Below are positions 8,830 through 17,315 of a stretch of 64,000 nucleotides of DNA, piece after piece (position 1 is the first letter of the stretch; each line of letters begins with the position of its first letter). The stretch is from Yanshouia hominis (GTDB taxonomy: Bacteria; Bacillota; Clostridia; Oscillospirales; Ruminococcaceae): the NCBI GenBank assembly GCA_014385025.1, contig JACRTB010000005.1:1-64000 (forward strand). The letters run 5' to 3'. The translations under genes were made by a program, and so were the position numbers. The notes under the pieces are model-generated. The model did not search any database. It was given only the letters and a program-made list of their open reading frames with translations, and was not told the origin of the DNA.

Positions 8830-9473
8830 TGTGCTTTATATACTCCTGTTGGCGTGTATACCGTCATTCCCTTTGGAACTTTTATGGCTGAGTAGCTAGA
8901 AGTTGTTACTTTATAATGGACAGAATTTTTTTGTGGTGCATAAGATTCTGTTAATGTTTTATATTCATAAAAAACATTTTCAGGATAGCCGTCCATATAA
9001 ACCTTGTATTTTAAACGACCAGCTGTTCTAACAGCAGGAATATAAACATTTAACACTTCAAATTTCCCCGGTGCAATACTATATGAGACACCCGCTGATG
9101 TTCCTTTTGTCCAACTACGTGAACCGGTAACTTCAACTCCTACTTCCGCCTGCATTTTTGCAAAAACAACATTTGCTTCTGTTGTGCCATTGGCATAACC
9201 CGCAATAGATGCGGTGGTTGTTCCGCTTTGTTCATATTGATATGTAATTTGCATAGGACTTGAGCCTTGAGTATTATCGCCTGAAACAGAACCTAATAAT
9301 TTATGAGTATAATCAATATTCGTATAATTAGGCTCATAACCTACACATTCTCGTATATATACTCCTCTACGTTCTGGTATTCCTGAATCGTTAGCTGCAA
9401 AAACAGTAGTGTTCATTGTTGTTACAATAGCTAAAGAAAAAACTATCCCTAATATTGTTTTGATTTTTCTCAT
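8826..9473 (-). CDS. Secreted beta-rich protein, transposon cargo
   Basis: This 215-residue protein has a Sec signal peptide (MRKIKTILGIVFSLAIVTTM, cleavage probably after VFA) and no lipobox. The mature part alternates Ser/Thr with hydrophobic residues (QYEQSGTTTASIAGYANGTTEANVV, then VEVTGSRSWTKGTSAGVSYS). Such alternation is typical of long beta hairpins, as in some aerolysin/Mtx2-like or other secreted beta proteins. That comparison is only by pattern. The RBS AAAGGAGG lies before the ATG and a good promoter is present at 9554-9582. It is first in a two-gene operon with the lipoprotein. Function unknown. Confidence 0.7.
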   Translation of the reverse strand: MRKIKTILGIVFSLAIVTTMNTTVFAANDSGIPERRGVYIRECVGYEPNYTNIDYTHKLLGSVSGDNTQGSSPMQITYQYEQSGTTTASIAGYANGTTEANVVFAKMQAEVGVEVTGSRSWTKGTSAGVSYSIAPGKFEVLNVYIPAVRTAGRLKYKVYMDGYPENVFYEYKTLTESYAPQKNSVHYKVTTSSYSAIKVPKGMTVYTPTGVYKAQ

Positions 9474-9553
9474 TATGGACTTCCTCCTTTGCTTAAAAAG
9501 TTATATTTTGTTGTGTGTTTCATCAAACCATTGGCATCATCTCCTTTTGTTTT

Positions 9554-9582
9554 ATAGTACCATATTTTAGCTATTATATCAA
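9554..9582 (-). promoter_or_regulatory. Sigma-A-type promoter for the secreted protein/lipoprotein operon
   Basis: On the minus strand a -35 TTGATA (9577-9582) and a -10 TACTAT (9554-9559) are separated by exactly 17 bp. They lie about 80 bp upstream of the start codon at 9473, in an AT-rich stretch just inside the right transposon end. Confidence 0.6.
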
Positions 9583-9679
9583 TTATCAAATTCAATTTTG
9601 CTTTTTTTTGGTTAATTTTTCTGAATAGTGAAGGCTGTCTATCAAATTCTTGTGTGTTACTTTACCGCACATGAGCATT

Positions 9680-10441
9680 CTCACATCGGATGACATCAGA
9701 ACTGCTGATGCAATTTGGGATAAGTACCGTTTTGATCAGAGATACCATTTTGCATCTCATAGTATGCTGGCATCTGCAACGGAAATATGGAAGGATGCAC
9801 CAGCAGTACTGCTTCGTGAACACTATCGTTGTCATCCTAAAATTGCAAGCTTCTTTAATCAAAAGTTCTACAATGGTGAACTCATTGTTATGACAGAAGA
9901 TCATGGCGAGAGTAATGTTTTGTCCATGTATCACACCGCTCCCGGCAACCATGCGCGCGGACATATGAATCAGCGACAAATTGATGTGATCCAACAAGAA
10001 ATCCTTCCAGCCTTGTCAGGGCAAGGATATAGAGAGATTGGCATTATCACGCCGTATCGCGATCAAGTAGCTGCTATTCAGCGTCAGCTTGGAGATACAT
10101 ATGAGGTTGCCACTGTCCATAAATTTCAAGGACGCGAGAAAGACGCTATCGTGTTGGCTTCGGTAGACAATGTAATCGGAGATTTTGTCGATGATCCCAA
10201 TATGCTGAATGTAGCTGTTTCTAGAGCGGTAAAGTCTTTGGCTGTGGTGATTTCGGACAACAAGGAAAACGAAAAGACAAACTACGGTGATCTGGCAAAA
10301 TATATCAAGTACAATAACTTCCAGATTGTCGAGAGCAAAGTATTCTCGGTCTTTGACCTTCTGTATAAGGGCTATTACAGACAGCGGATGGATTATCTGA
10401 AGAAGCATAAACGCGTATCCGAATATGACTCAGAAAATATA
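9680..10441 (+). pseudogene. SF1 helicase/nuclease gene, piece 3 of 4 (helicase C-terminal motifs)
   Basis: This piece begins directly after the right transposon end (CTC ACA TCG, i.e. LTSDD) and encodes the second RecA-like domain. It has LREHYRCHP (motif IV), GIITPYRDQV, VATVHKFQGREKDAIVL (motif V) and NVAVSRAVKSLAVV (motif VI). It stays open through KKHKRVSEYDSENI and then runs into antisense DNA of piece 1. The ATA codon at 10439-10441 is the junction shared with piece 4. It contributes about 254 residues. Open frame and motif quality suggest recent disruption. Confidence 0.8.
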
Positions 10442-11800
10442 AATTTTCCGCGGTTGGTGCCACTGGTAGCGATGAGCCAATTCCGCTTTGAACAACTGCA
10501 TAGACTTGCGACCCGGTTCTTTCATTTTTTCATCGAACCGGTAGTTCCGCAATTTGACTTCCAATGATTGCTTTTCCTCTTGGAGTTCAGAAATTTTATT
10601 TTTATAGTACAGCTTCTGAACAAAAGGAATTGCATCTTCCGGAATATGAGAAAACAGAGAAAGGGCAGCTCTGCTGAAACGGAAACTGAAAAGAAGTTTT
10701 TTGAAAAAGCCAATTTTCTGCCCAGCGTTATGCTCGTATTCAAGCCAAAGTGATAGCAGCTTACCAGATGGCAATTTGGATAACTGTCGCGCATCAACTA
10801 TGGCACCTTGTTTCCCTGCATAGTATTCTTCAAAATAAAACTGTTCTGGCTTCAGTTCAAGCAGTTCTTGTTCGATTTCGGCAATTCGATTTCTGAAACT
10901 CAGTATGGCATTGAGTTCCTCAGAAAGCAGTGACACTTCTCTGTTGAGCTTTTCTTCCGCTTCCTTTTCTAAATCCCAAGATTGCATATCTGGGTACGAA
11001 CCAGATTGCGCTTCTAAAAAGCGGCGTTTATTCTGCAGGCTTCCCAAAAACGCCGTCAGAAAAGACAGTCCTTGTTTTTCCATTTTTTCCGCAACATTAA
11101 GCGTCGCAGAATTGTTATTGGAAACAACGGCAACACTCTTCCCATTGCGCACAGCATTCGCAATGATATTCAGTATTGTTTGCGTTTTTCCGGTACCAGG
11201 CGGGCCTTGGATAATACTTACCTGGGACGAAAATGCATTTTCCACGGCTGCCTTTTGACTTTGATTTAGACCAAATGGAAAAATCAAAGGAGCGGATAGG
11301 GATCTCTGTTCAATAGGAAGAGACAAATTCAGATATCGTGACAGCACAGTACTTTCCGCAACTGCCATAATCTTATCGTATTGACGGCTTAAGATATTGA
11401 TTCCGTTCTCTGTTTTGAGGCTCATTGCTGCTGCGGTTTCCTTAAAGTACCGGAACAAATCTCTGCTCTGCGCATCAGCGAGGCAATTTTTTGAAATCTG
11501 AACATCGGTTCGCCTACAAGATAATTCTTTCTTGCCTGAACGAACAACCCGATAGAACTCACCAAAATCACGGAGCTGATCAGCATTGCTGATTGTTGCC
11601 CCTTTATATTTGAAGATGACAGTTTTGGGATCAATGACTTTCTTCAGCGTGATCGTTCGAACGTTCCCACTATTATAGCTATAAATGCGGGACGAATTGT
11701 CATATACTACATCGCATTTACTACCCCTATAGTGGCAAGAAACAACGGAGTCTGTCTTATCTTTTCCATTAACAATGATTAGCTGTTTGGTTGCGTCCAT
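10439..11800 (-). pseudogene. SF1 helicase/nuclease gene, piece 1 of 4 (N-terminus with Walker A)
   Basis: This piece starts at ATG 11800 behind GGAGG and encodes 454 residues before the junction. It has an N-terminal domain (QLIIVNGKDKTDSVVSCHY...), then the SF1 Walker A block FGLNQSQKAAVENAF, SIIQGPPGTGKTQTILNI and VAVVSNNNSATLNV. A long coiled coil (about 270-330) and an insertion before the DEAS motif follow. After the Tyr codon at 10439-10441 the frame runs only two codons to a stop. The natural continuation (EKSDFRGHSDEF) is at 878 on the other strand. In its intact form such helicase-nucleases are frequent cargo of defence islands. The neighbouring AbiE pair fits that, but a defence role is inferred. 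Confidence 0.8.
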
Positions 11801-12758
11801 TATGGCTTATCCTCCGCGAAATATTGCCGTTTTTTGTAAGGTAATTTACGAATACTTGCATTTTACAACGATTTCTTCCATTTGCACCCGCGAGGGGAAA
11901 CACGCCCCATGTTTTCGAGTCGGAGTCGCCGCTATTTATCCCACTAGCGTTTTCAGAACGTCCATGATCTCCCATACTCAATGTCTGCTGCGTATGCAAA
12001 CTGCTTACGGTATTTCCCCACATAGAGCGCGGCTCTGGGCTTTCTCCGATGTTGTGCAGCATCCTAGGAACATCTATGATCTGCTCTGCGGTGCCGCGGT
12101 GATCAGCCGTTGCATGAAGCGCCTCAATAAACACGGCCTTATCAAATTTCTGAGTCGTGGCCAGTATGTAGGCATCGTAAAAATCTCTGGGGCGGGTATT
12201 GAACACGCCGCGCCGCAGGATAGTTTCCACTTTTTCTGCCATGACGGTTTCAATGTTATATGCCCACAACTCATAGGATTTCTCATCATCAAATATCTCA
12301 GAGAAATTGTACTGCACTGCATGAGGCGTGATCGCGTCACCGGTGGAAACATCAATGCTCAGCGGGGTCAGCAGCGTGTCGAACTTGGCGTTCAGCGCAA
12401 CCCGATAACCGCCGTAAATATCATCCTCACGGATGGGAGAGATCGTCCCGATCTCAAATACTACATCATCATCCATCGGGATGGCACAGATCTGTTCCAA
12501 CGCACTGCGGATCGCATCCGGTGTGAGGGGCAGGTTTTTCAATGTGGTGTCCAGATCCATCGTAGCCCGGTTATCCAGCCCAACAATGGCCGCCACCAGC
12601 ATGCCGCCTTTCAGCACAAATTTCTCCTTGCACTCCGAGGCCGAAAGCCGCACCAGCAATCGCTCAAACATATAGTTTTGCAAGATCACCTGTGCCGGGA
12701 TGTTCTTCTGCTTTGCGATATTTCTGATTTTTGCTTTCAGGCTCATGGCTTTACTCAC
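11769..12758 (-). CDS. abiEii: AbiEii/AbiGii nucleotidyltransferase toxin, C-terminus frameshifted
   Basis: This is the toxin of a type IV AbiE system, with a nucleotidyltransferase fold: FVLKGGMLVAAIVGLDNRATMDLDTTLKN carries the GG...DLD signature, and MAEKVETILRRG plus RPRDFYDAYIL are conserved. The body is intact to MWG (about 12017). After that the family-like ending KYRKQFAYAADIEYG is in another frame, and IMDVLKTLVG-like MDVLKTLVG with stop at 11936-11938 in a third. Two single-base losses (near 12016-12019 and near 11967) would explain this. As read, the protein gains about 70 unrelated residues and its end overlaps the helicase start. ATGA overlap with abiEi indicates coupling. Sequencing indels are an alternative. 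Confidence 0.85.
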   Translation of the reverse strand: MSKAMSLKAKIRNIAKQKNIPAQVILQNYMFERLLVRLSASECKEKFVLKGGMLVAAIVGLDNRATMDLDTTLKNLPLTPDAIRSALEQICAIPMDDDVVFEIGTISPIREDDIYGGYRVALNAKFDTLLTPLSIDVSTGDAITPHAVQYNFSEIFDDEKSYELWAYNIETVMAEKVETILRRGVFNTRPRDFYDAYILATTQKFDKAVFIEALHATADHRGTAEQIIDVPRMLHNIGESPEPRSMWGNTVSSLHTQQTLSMGDHGRSENASGINSGDSDSKTWGVFPLAGANGRNRCKMQVFVNYLTKNGNISRRISHNGRNQTANHC

Positions 12759-13348
12759 AGAAGCACCTCCAAATATTGCCGCAATACCTTTGCCACACGC
12801 ATCTGCTTAGCATAGGTATTCAGCTTGTTCAAATCCTTTTTAGGGTGTGCCGCATACAGCTTCAGCGCGGCAAGGAAAGTCTCTGTCCCGACCTTATTGC
12901 GGCTGCGGATCATATCGCAGATGGTACGCTCAAGGTCATACGCAGGTACGATGTTTCCGGCGGGAGTGGTCAGAGTAGTCCGGCCAAGGTCAAACAGCTC
13001 CGGCTTGATATGATACACCTTACATTCAGCCTTGATGGACTGCGACGGTGTGCACCCGGTCGGTGCAGTAACCGTATGTTCAAAGGGCGTGCGATCAGAA
13101 ATCCCATGAAGGAACAAAGCGGTTTCATGAGAAAAAACAATCTGATCTGAACGCTTGCTGATCGAAAGCAACTCGTCCTGCAGTTCGTCCGGGAAAATAT
13201 ATTGCCCCTGTGCAATACGGTGGATTTTATTCTCTTTGCATAGTTTATAGAGCATGCTTTTGGATACACCGCGCTCAGAGGCGGTCTTGGTTTCAATAAT
13301 GCCTCCATGTGCCAATGCAATTGCTTTTAATTCGTTCATGCTGTTCAT
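12755..13348 (-). CDS. abiEi: AbiEi antitoxin / transcriptional repressor
   Basis: This 197-residue protein starts with a winged-helix domain (IIETKTASERGVSKSMLYKLCKENKIHRIAQGQYIF) and carries the AbiEi_4-type body (DQIVFSHETALFLHGISDRTP, VPAYDLERTICDMIRSRNKV). AbiEi proteins neutralise the toxin and repress their own operon by binding inverted repeats at the promoter. Such repeats are seen at 13391-13430. The stop overlaps the toxin start by 4 bp. The start is either of two in-frame ATGs (13348 or 13339); the first is nearer the GAGGTG. Confidence 0.9.
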   Translation of the reverse strand: MNSMNELKAIALAHGGIIETKTASERGVSKSMLYKLCKENKIHRIAQGQYIFPDELQDELLSISKRSDQIVFSHETALFLHGISDRTPFEHTVTAPTGCTPSQSIKAECKVYHIKPELFDLGRTTLTTPAGNIVPAYDLERTICDMIRSRNKVGTETFLAALKLYAAHPKKDLNKLNTYAKQMRVAKVLRQYLEVLL

Positions 13349-13378
13349 TCGCTCACCTCGCGGCTATTAATTGATAAT

Positions 13379-13430
13379 ATTATAATCAAAGTTATGACGA
13401 AAGTCAACTTATAAAAACTTTGGTCATAAC
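13379..13430 (-). promoter_or_regulatory. abiE promoter with inverted-repeat operator
   Basis: On the minus strand, -35 TTGACT (13402-13407) and -10 TATAAT (13379-13384) are 17 bp apart. The arms GTTATGACGAAAGT (13391-13404) and ACTTTGGTCATAAC (13417-13430) form a 14-bp inverted repeat with one mismatch, overlapping the -35 and the spacer. This is the expected place for AbiEi autorepression. Confidence 0.8.
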
Positions 13431-13964
13431 ATGGTTAATATTATTATGATTGAAGTGAGCTGACTATACACTTGAAAAGGGTTTGGGATTATCCCAACAA
13501 GCCAAAATCGCCGTGTGTACGGACACCGGCTGTGCTTGCTATTCTAAAAATCTTAATATTCGCAGATATCCTGCGCTCTCGATTTTCCAACATCGAGGGC
13601 GCTTTTTGTCGTCCTTTTTTACTGAGACATTTGTGTTTCTGGCAGAAAAAATCCGCTGAATGATAACGGAGGTGCCAAGTTTTTATGAAAAGCTGTCCGT
13701 TGTAAAGTGGGAGAATTTTTTGAAGCATACCCCAAAATTCCGAAAGTATTTGTCAGTTGTATTTTGAAAAGCCCCGACCGGCACTTAAAAATCGCAATAA
13801 AAATGTCCGTTAAAAAGTGAAGGGATATTTTTCAAATCACCTACCAAGTTTTTGATCCCACATGTCCGTTGGAATACGAAATAAGCAAAAACTTGGGAGA
13901 AAAACAGTTCCTGATTCACTTAGGTAAGTAGAAGAACATTTTCAAAATCGAAAGGAGAAAACAC
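13431..13964. repeat. Gene-free gap with spaced direct repeats
   Basis: No gene is supported in this 530-bp stretch. It contains the composite repeat CCAAGTTTTT plus 9 bp plus TGTCCGTTG twice with identical internal spacing (13675-13702 and 13844-13871). A third TGTCCGTT lies at 13804-13811, followed like the first by an AAAGTG block and a T-run. The repeats precede the Rep/Mob genes of the small integrative element, so they may be iterons or a left-end regulatory region. This is inferred from position only. Confidence 0.5.
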
Positions 13965-14222
13965 ATGAACAACTTCACAATCCATCGCCGTTGGGCGGCC
14001 ATCCCTCTCGATCTGCTACTCAACCCCACTGCGTCTCTTGCAGCAAAAGTCCTTGCCGCTTTTCTTTACCACTTGGACGAAGGAAGTCATCATCTGGGCG
14101 GCTTCTCAGATTCGCTAAATTTGACCGACGATGAAATCTCCGCTGCGCTGGCAGAACTGGAAGGCCTCGGCATCGTTACCTTTGACGAGGTCAACGAGTG
14201 CTATAACATCAGTGATTATTAA
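13965..14222 (+). CDS. Small winged-helix-like protein, integrative element
   Basis: This 85-residue protein has FTIHRRWAAIPLDLLLNPTASLAAKVLAAFLYHLDEG followed by LTDDEISAALAELEGLGIVTFDE, a pattern typical of a winged helix at the start of element-encoded replication or regulatory proteins. A strong RBS (AAAGGAG) precedes the ATG. It is 11 bp upstream of the MobC-like gene and probably co-transcribed with it. Its exact role is not recognised. Confidence 0.65.
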   Translation: MNNFTIHRRWAAIPLDLLLNPTASLAAKVLAAFLYHLDEGSHHLGGFSDSLNLTDDEISAALAELEGLGIVTFDEVNECYNISDY

Positions 14223-14233
14223 GGAGGCACGCC

Positions 14234-14563
14234 ATGGCAAACCGCACCAGAGCGATCCGTATTGAATTCTGTGTCAGCGACTATGAACACCGGCTCATTC
14301 AAAACAAGATGGCGCAGCTGGGCACCCACAACATGGGTGCCCACCTCCGAAAGATGGCGATTGACGGGTACATCATCAAGGTGGACTACACCGAGCAAAA
14401 GAAACTGGCTGCCGCTGTCAGCCGCGCCGCAGCAAATATCAATCACATCTGCCGAAGGATCAACAGCACCAACCACTTCTATGCAGACGATGTTGCTGAT
14501 CTCAAGGCCACGCAAAAAGAGATGTGGGAGTTGCTGAAACAGCGTCAGAAGGAGGAACTATGA
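14234..14563 (+). CDS. MobC-like relaxosome protein, integrative element
   Basis: This 109-residue protein has a ribbon-helix-helix-like N-terminus (RAIRIEFCVSDYEHRLIQNKMAQLGTHNMGAHLRKMAIDGY) and a MobC-type tail (SRAAANINHICRRINSTNHFYADDVADL). In complete elements of this kind a relaxase gene follows directly. Here the next overlapping ATG (14560) opens only 20 codons (MTTMGFSISGFSVIGFSDDG) before a stop, so the relaxase has been lost. The protein is probably a remnant of a mobilization module. Confidence 0.75.
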   Translation: MANRTRAIRIEFCVSDYEHRLIQNKMAQLGTHNMGAHLRKMAIDGYIIKVDYTEQKKLAAAVSRAAANINHICRRINSTNHFYADDVADLKATQKEMWELLKQRQKEEL

Positions 14564-14793
14564 CCACAATGGGATTTTCCATATCCGGCTTTTCCGTCAT
14601 CGGTTTTTCAGACGATGGATAAGCTTACGCTCCAAAGCGTTCCGTAATGGGATTTCAAGGCGACGGTTTTCCGTACCTTCACCGAGTATGAAATTCATCC
14701 CCTAATTAATAAGAAATAAATTAACTCTCAAGAGAATCATCTATCAATCCAATCAATACAAAGTTTGGATAGGATGGATGGGATGGAGGCTTT
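14564..14793 (+). other. Non-coding remnant after mobC, relaxase absent
   Basis: These 230 bp hold a 20-codon frame overlapping the mobC stop (14560-14622), then AT-rich DNA with a repeated ATGGGATTT motif (14569, 14647) and a purine-rich leader GGATGGATGGGATGGAGG before the next gene. Nothing resembling a relaxase remains. Confidence 0.5.
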
Positions 14794-15177
14794 ATGAGAA
14801 ATTTTTGCAAGTTTACGGCAAAAAGCCCGCCTGCTTCCTACATACCACTACCGAGGTTTCTGCTACAGGACGAGCAGCTGCGGGATATCAGCAACGACGC
14901 CAAAGTATTGTATGCCCTTCTGCTGGACAGGGCGAGTGTGTCTCGGCAAAACGGCTACATTGAGCCGGACGGCACGATCCGTTTGTACTTCACGCTGGAA
15001 CAGGCGCAGAAAAAGCTGCATCGCAGCAGACAGTGCGCCACGCGGATATTTAAAGAACTGGAGTACAGCGGTTTGATCATCCGCAGAAAACAGGGGCTTG
15101 GAAAACCGGCAGTCATTACGCTGAATTATCCGGCTGATGCCAAGCTCATCGCAAAGGAGAAAAGCGATGAAAAGTGA
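14794..15177 (+). CDS. Replication initiator protein A, N-terminal domain (short form)
   Basis: This 127-residue protein matches the N-terminal winged-helix domain of RepA-type initiators of plasmids and ICEs: YIPLPRFLLQDEQLRDISNDAKVLYALLLDRASVSRQNGY and LYFTLEQAQKKLHRSRQCATRIFKELEYSGLIIRRKQG. Full-length proteins continue with a long C-terminal part, which is missing here, so this may be a shortened copy. It overlaps the following gene by 11 bp. Confidence 0.75.
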   Translation: MRNFCKFTAKSPPASYIPLPRFLLQDEQLRDISNDAKVLYALLLDRASVSRQNGYIEPDGTIRLYFTLEQAQKKLHRSRQCATRIFKELEYSGLIIRRKQGLGKPAVITLNYPADAKLIAKEKSDEK

Positions 15178-15562
15178 AGTTACAAATACGAAATACCCGG
15201 CGAATACACCGCCGAGGCTTACGCCCGGACAAGCCCGAAGTGTCCGAAAACTCACACGCCAGTGCTGCAACAACGACAATGGGAACTGCCTGTTGTTGGA
15301 CGATGGAGATCCCTGTATCTGTCCGCAAGCAATTTCTTATTCCCTGATTTGCCGATATTTCCGGCGCGGCGTTCTGCCAGCGTATCCGAAACTGGAGGAC
15401 GAGATCCTCCGTCCCAAAGGAAGTCGCCGCTGTACAGTTTGCGGCAGCTTCTTTCTGGCCGGATCCGGACGAGCAAAATATTGCGCGGAATGTGCCGTTG
15501 AGGTACATCGAAAACAAAAGGCCGCACATGCCCGAAAAAAGAGATTAGGCGTAGACAATTAA
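15167..15562 (+). CDS. Cysteine-rich VLP-domain protein
   Basis: This 131-residue protein starts at ATG 15167 (AAAGGAG upstream). The core LTPGQARSVRKLTRQCCNNDNGNC plus CICPQAISYSLICRYFRRGVLPAYP defines the cysteine-rich VLP family common in Firmicute ICEs. A second zinc knuckle (CTVCGSFFLAGSGRAKYCAEC) is at the C-terminus. It probably binds nucleic acid; its role in the element is unknown. It overlaps the RepA-like gene and is translated from the same message. Confidence 0.8.
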   Translation: MKSEVTNTKYPANTPPRLTPGQARSVRKLTRQCCNNDNGNCLLLDDGDPCICPQAISYSLICRYFRRGVLPAYPKLEDEILRPKGSRRCTVCGSFFLAGSGRAKYCAECAVEVHRKQKAAHARKKRLGVDN

Positions 15563-15691
15563 CCCCTCGCAAGCCCTTTGAACACAAGGCTTTTCAAAAG
15601 CCGCTTTCCAAAGGTGTGTATGTTTTTACTTAATCCCCGAAAAATACAAGTCAAACCGTCTACATTTTTGATTTTGAAAGGAGTCAAAACC

Positions 15692-15901
15692 ATGGAAAAC
15701 AACAAGATCGAAAGAGTTCCCATTCACCTGAAGATGACCCTCACCTCCAAAGAGGCTGCTGAGTATAGCAACATCGGTATCAACAAGATTGACAGTATGC
15801 TCCGTGCTCCCAAGTGCCCCTTTGTTTTGTTCGTTGGCACCAAGAAGTTGGTTAAGCGTAAGGAGTTTGAACAGTACATCAGTTCTAAACTGGTGATCTG
15901 A
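15692..15901 (+). CDS. xis: Excisionase (Tn916 Xis-like)
   Basis: This 69-residue protein starts at ATG 15692 after GAAAGGAG. It shows the Tn916 Xis pattern: [26 protein letters not shown] (MerR-like winged helix) and [17 protein letters not shown]. Excisionases bend the att DNA and direct the adjacent integrase toward excision. It lies 121 bp upstream of int, the standard order. Confidence 0.85.
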   Translation: MENNKIERVPIHLKMTLTSKEAAEYSNIGINKIDSMLRAPKCPFVLFVGTKKLVKRKEFEQYISSKLVI

Positions 15902-16022
15902 TGGAAAAAACAGCAGTTCTCCGCAGGAAGTTTTGAAAAATGACCTTGAGAGAAAGAGCGCATTGTGCTATACTTATGGTGTAGTGGTGTGCTCTTTTCT
16001 CTCTGGGGAAAGGAGTTCATAC

Positions 16023-17204
16023 ATGGGAAAAAATCTCAAAGGCAGAGAATGTGGCAAGGGTATCTACCAGCGGAAGGACGGATTGTACAGCGCCCGGTTT
16101 GTTGACAGAGCCGGTAAGCGGCACGAGAAATACTTCCAGACGGTTCCCGAAGCAAGAAACTGGATCGCAGATGCAAAGTACGCTGACGCACACGCAGAGG
16201 TTTTTGTCGGCACTGACATTACAGTGGATGAATGGTTTAATTTCTGGATCGAGAATATTGTTGGAGATTTGGCTCCCAATACGCTCCGCAATTACTGTGA
16301 CAGATACAAGCGCAACATCCAGCCGGTGATCGGCAGGATCAAACTGACAGATGTGAAGCCCATGCACTGCAAAAAGGTATTCATTGAAATGGATGCCGAC
16401 TATTCCGGTTCCACCATCCGTCAGGCGTACATCACCATGGGTACAATGCTCAAAGCGGCGAAGATGAATGATCTCATCTCCAGGCATCCTATGGACGGTG
16501 TGAAGTTTACCAAACCCGTCCGTGCAGCAAATGACATCAAGTATCTTACCCGTGAAAACCAGCGTATCTTTCTGGAAACGGCCAGACGTTCTCACAACTA
16601 CAATCAGTACGCATTGATCCTTGAAACGGGCTTGCGCACCGGTGAGTTGATTGGGCTGACATGGGATGCGGTTGATTTCGAGAAACGGACGCTGACGGTG
16701 AACAAAACGCTGGAGTTCCGACACGGTGCAAAATCGTGGCGGGCGGGACCTCCCAAAACGCCGAACAGCTATCGTACCATTCCGCTGACGGATACGGCCT
16801 ATAACATTCTCCGCGAAGTGTGGGACAGCCGGGAAGAACGAAAATCCTCTCCGGTGCTGGAGCAGACTTTGGAGTATATGGATCGTCGAAGCGGTAGTAT
16901 GGCAAAGCTGGTGATGCGCGATCTGGTCTTTATCAACTGGCGCACCGGAGAGCCTGCAAAAAACAGTTCTTATGACACCCACCTCTACAAACTCTGCGAC
17001 GAAGCAGGAATTGAGCGTTTTTGCATGCACGCGCTGCGCCATACCTACGCCACGCGAGCCATGGAAAGCGGAATGCAGCCGAAAGTGCTTCAAAAGCTGC
17101 TTGGACACGGCAGCATCAAAACCACCATGGATCGGTATGTTCATGTGACAACCGAATCTTTGGATCAAGCTGTGCGGCAATTTGAATTGAACGGGGTTAT
17201 CTGA
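16023..17204 (+). CDS. int: Tyrosine integrase (Tn916-type)
   Basis: This 393-residue protein starts at ATG 16023 with AAAGGAG upstream. It has an N-terminal arm-binding domain ([28 protein letters not shown]), a SAM-like core-binding domain ([33 protein letters not shown]) and a catalytic domain. The catalytic residues are visible in [15 protein letters not shown] (Arg), [13 protein letters not shown] (H-x-x-R), [14 protein letters not shown] (His and nucleophile Tyr). Length and motifs suggest it is functional. It is the last gene of the element and ends 111 bp before ychF, so one attachment site should lie between 17205 and 17315. Confidence 0.92.
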   Translation: MGKNLKGRECGKGIYQRKDGLYSARFVDRAGKRHEKYFQTVPEARNWIADAKYADAHAEVFVGTDITVDEWFNFWIENIVGDLAPNTLRNYCDRYKRNIQPVIGRIKLTDVKPMHCKKVFIEMDADYSGSTIRQAYITMGTMLKAAKMNDLISRHPMDGVKFTKPVRAANDIKYLTRENQRIFLETARRSHNYNQYALILETGLRTGELIGLTWDAVDFEKRTLTVNKTLEFRHGAKSWRAGPPKTPNSYRTIPLTDTAYNILREVWDSREERKSSPVLEQTLEYMDRRSGSMAKLVMRDLVFINWRTGEPAKNSSYDTHLYKLCDEAGIERFCMHALRHTYATRAMESGMQPKVLQKLLGHGSIKTTMDRYVHVTTESLDQAVRQFELNGVI

Positions 17205-17315
17205 AATTAGAGCAGCGGTTCTACGTGAAAATGGCGTAAAAATGGAGTAGACACCGAGAGCCCCAAACCCGGAAACCCTTGAAAATACAGAGAAAACGAA
17301 GGAGAATGAGCATAT

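Larger units (their letters stand above)
1100..9677. mobile_element. Tn4451/Tn5397-like mobilizable transposon (8578 bp)
   Basis: The ends were deduced from the interrupted helicase gene. The left end reads TGCTTATGTGTGATAAAG (1100-1117). The reverse complement of the right end reads TGCTCATGTGCGGTAAAG (from 9677), so the termini are imperfect inverted repeats matching at 15 of 18 positions. Both sides are flanked by TT (1098-1099 and 9678-9679), a 2-bp duplication as expected for a large serine recombinase of the TnpX/TndX class. Removing the element with one TT restores CCA AAT GTT CTC ACA, i.e. PNVLT, in the helicase frame. The content is recombinase, TnpW, replication-type proteins, MobC and relaxase plus three exported cargo proteins. 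No mating-pore genes are seen, so it would need a helper for transfer. Confidence 0.85.

Noticed and set aside
13471-17285. CTTGAAAA at 13471-13478 and 17278-17285 as att repeats of the small element
   Set aside because: Eight bases with unrelated flanks are too short to claim; an empty-site comparison is needed.
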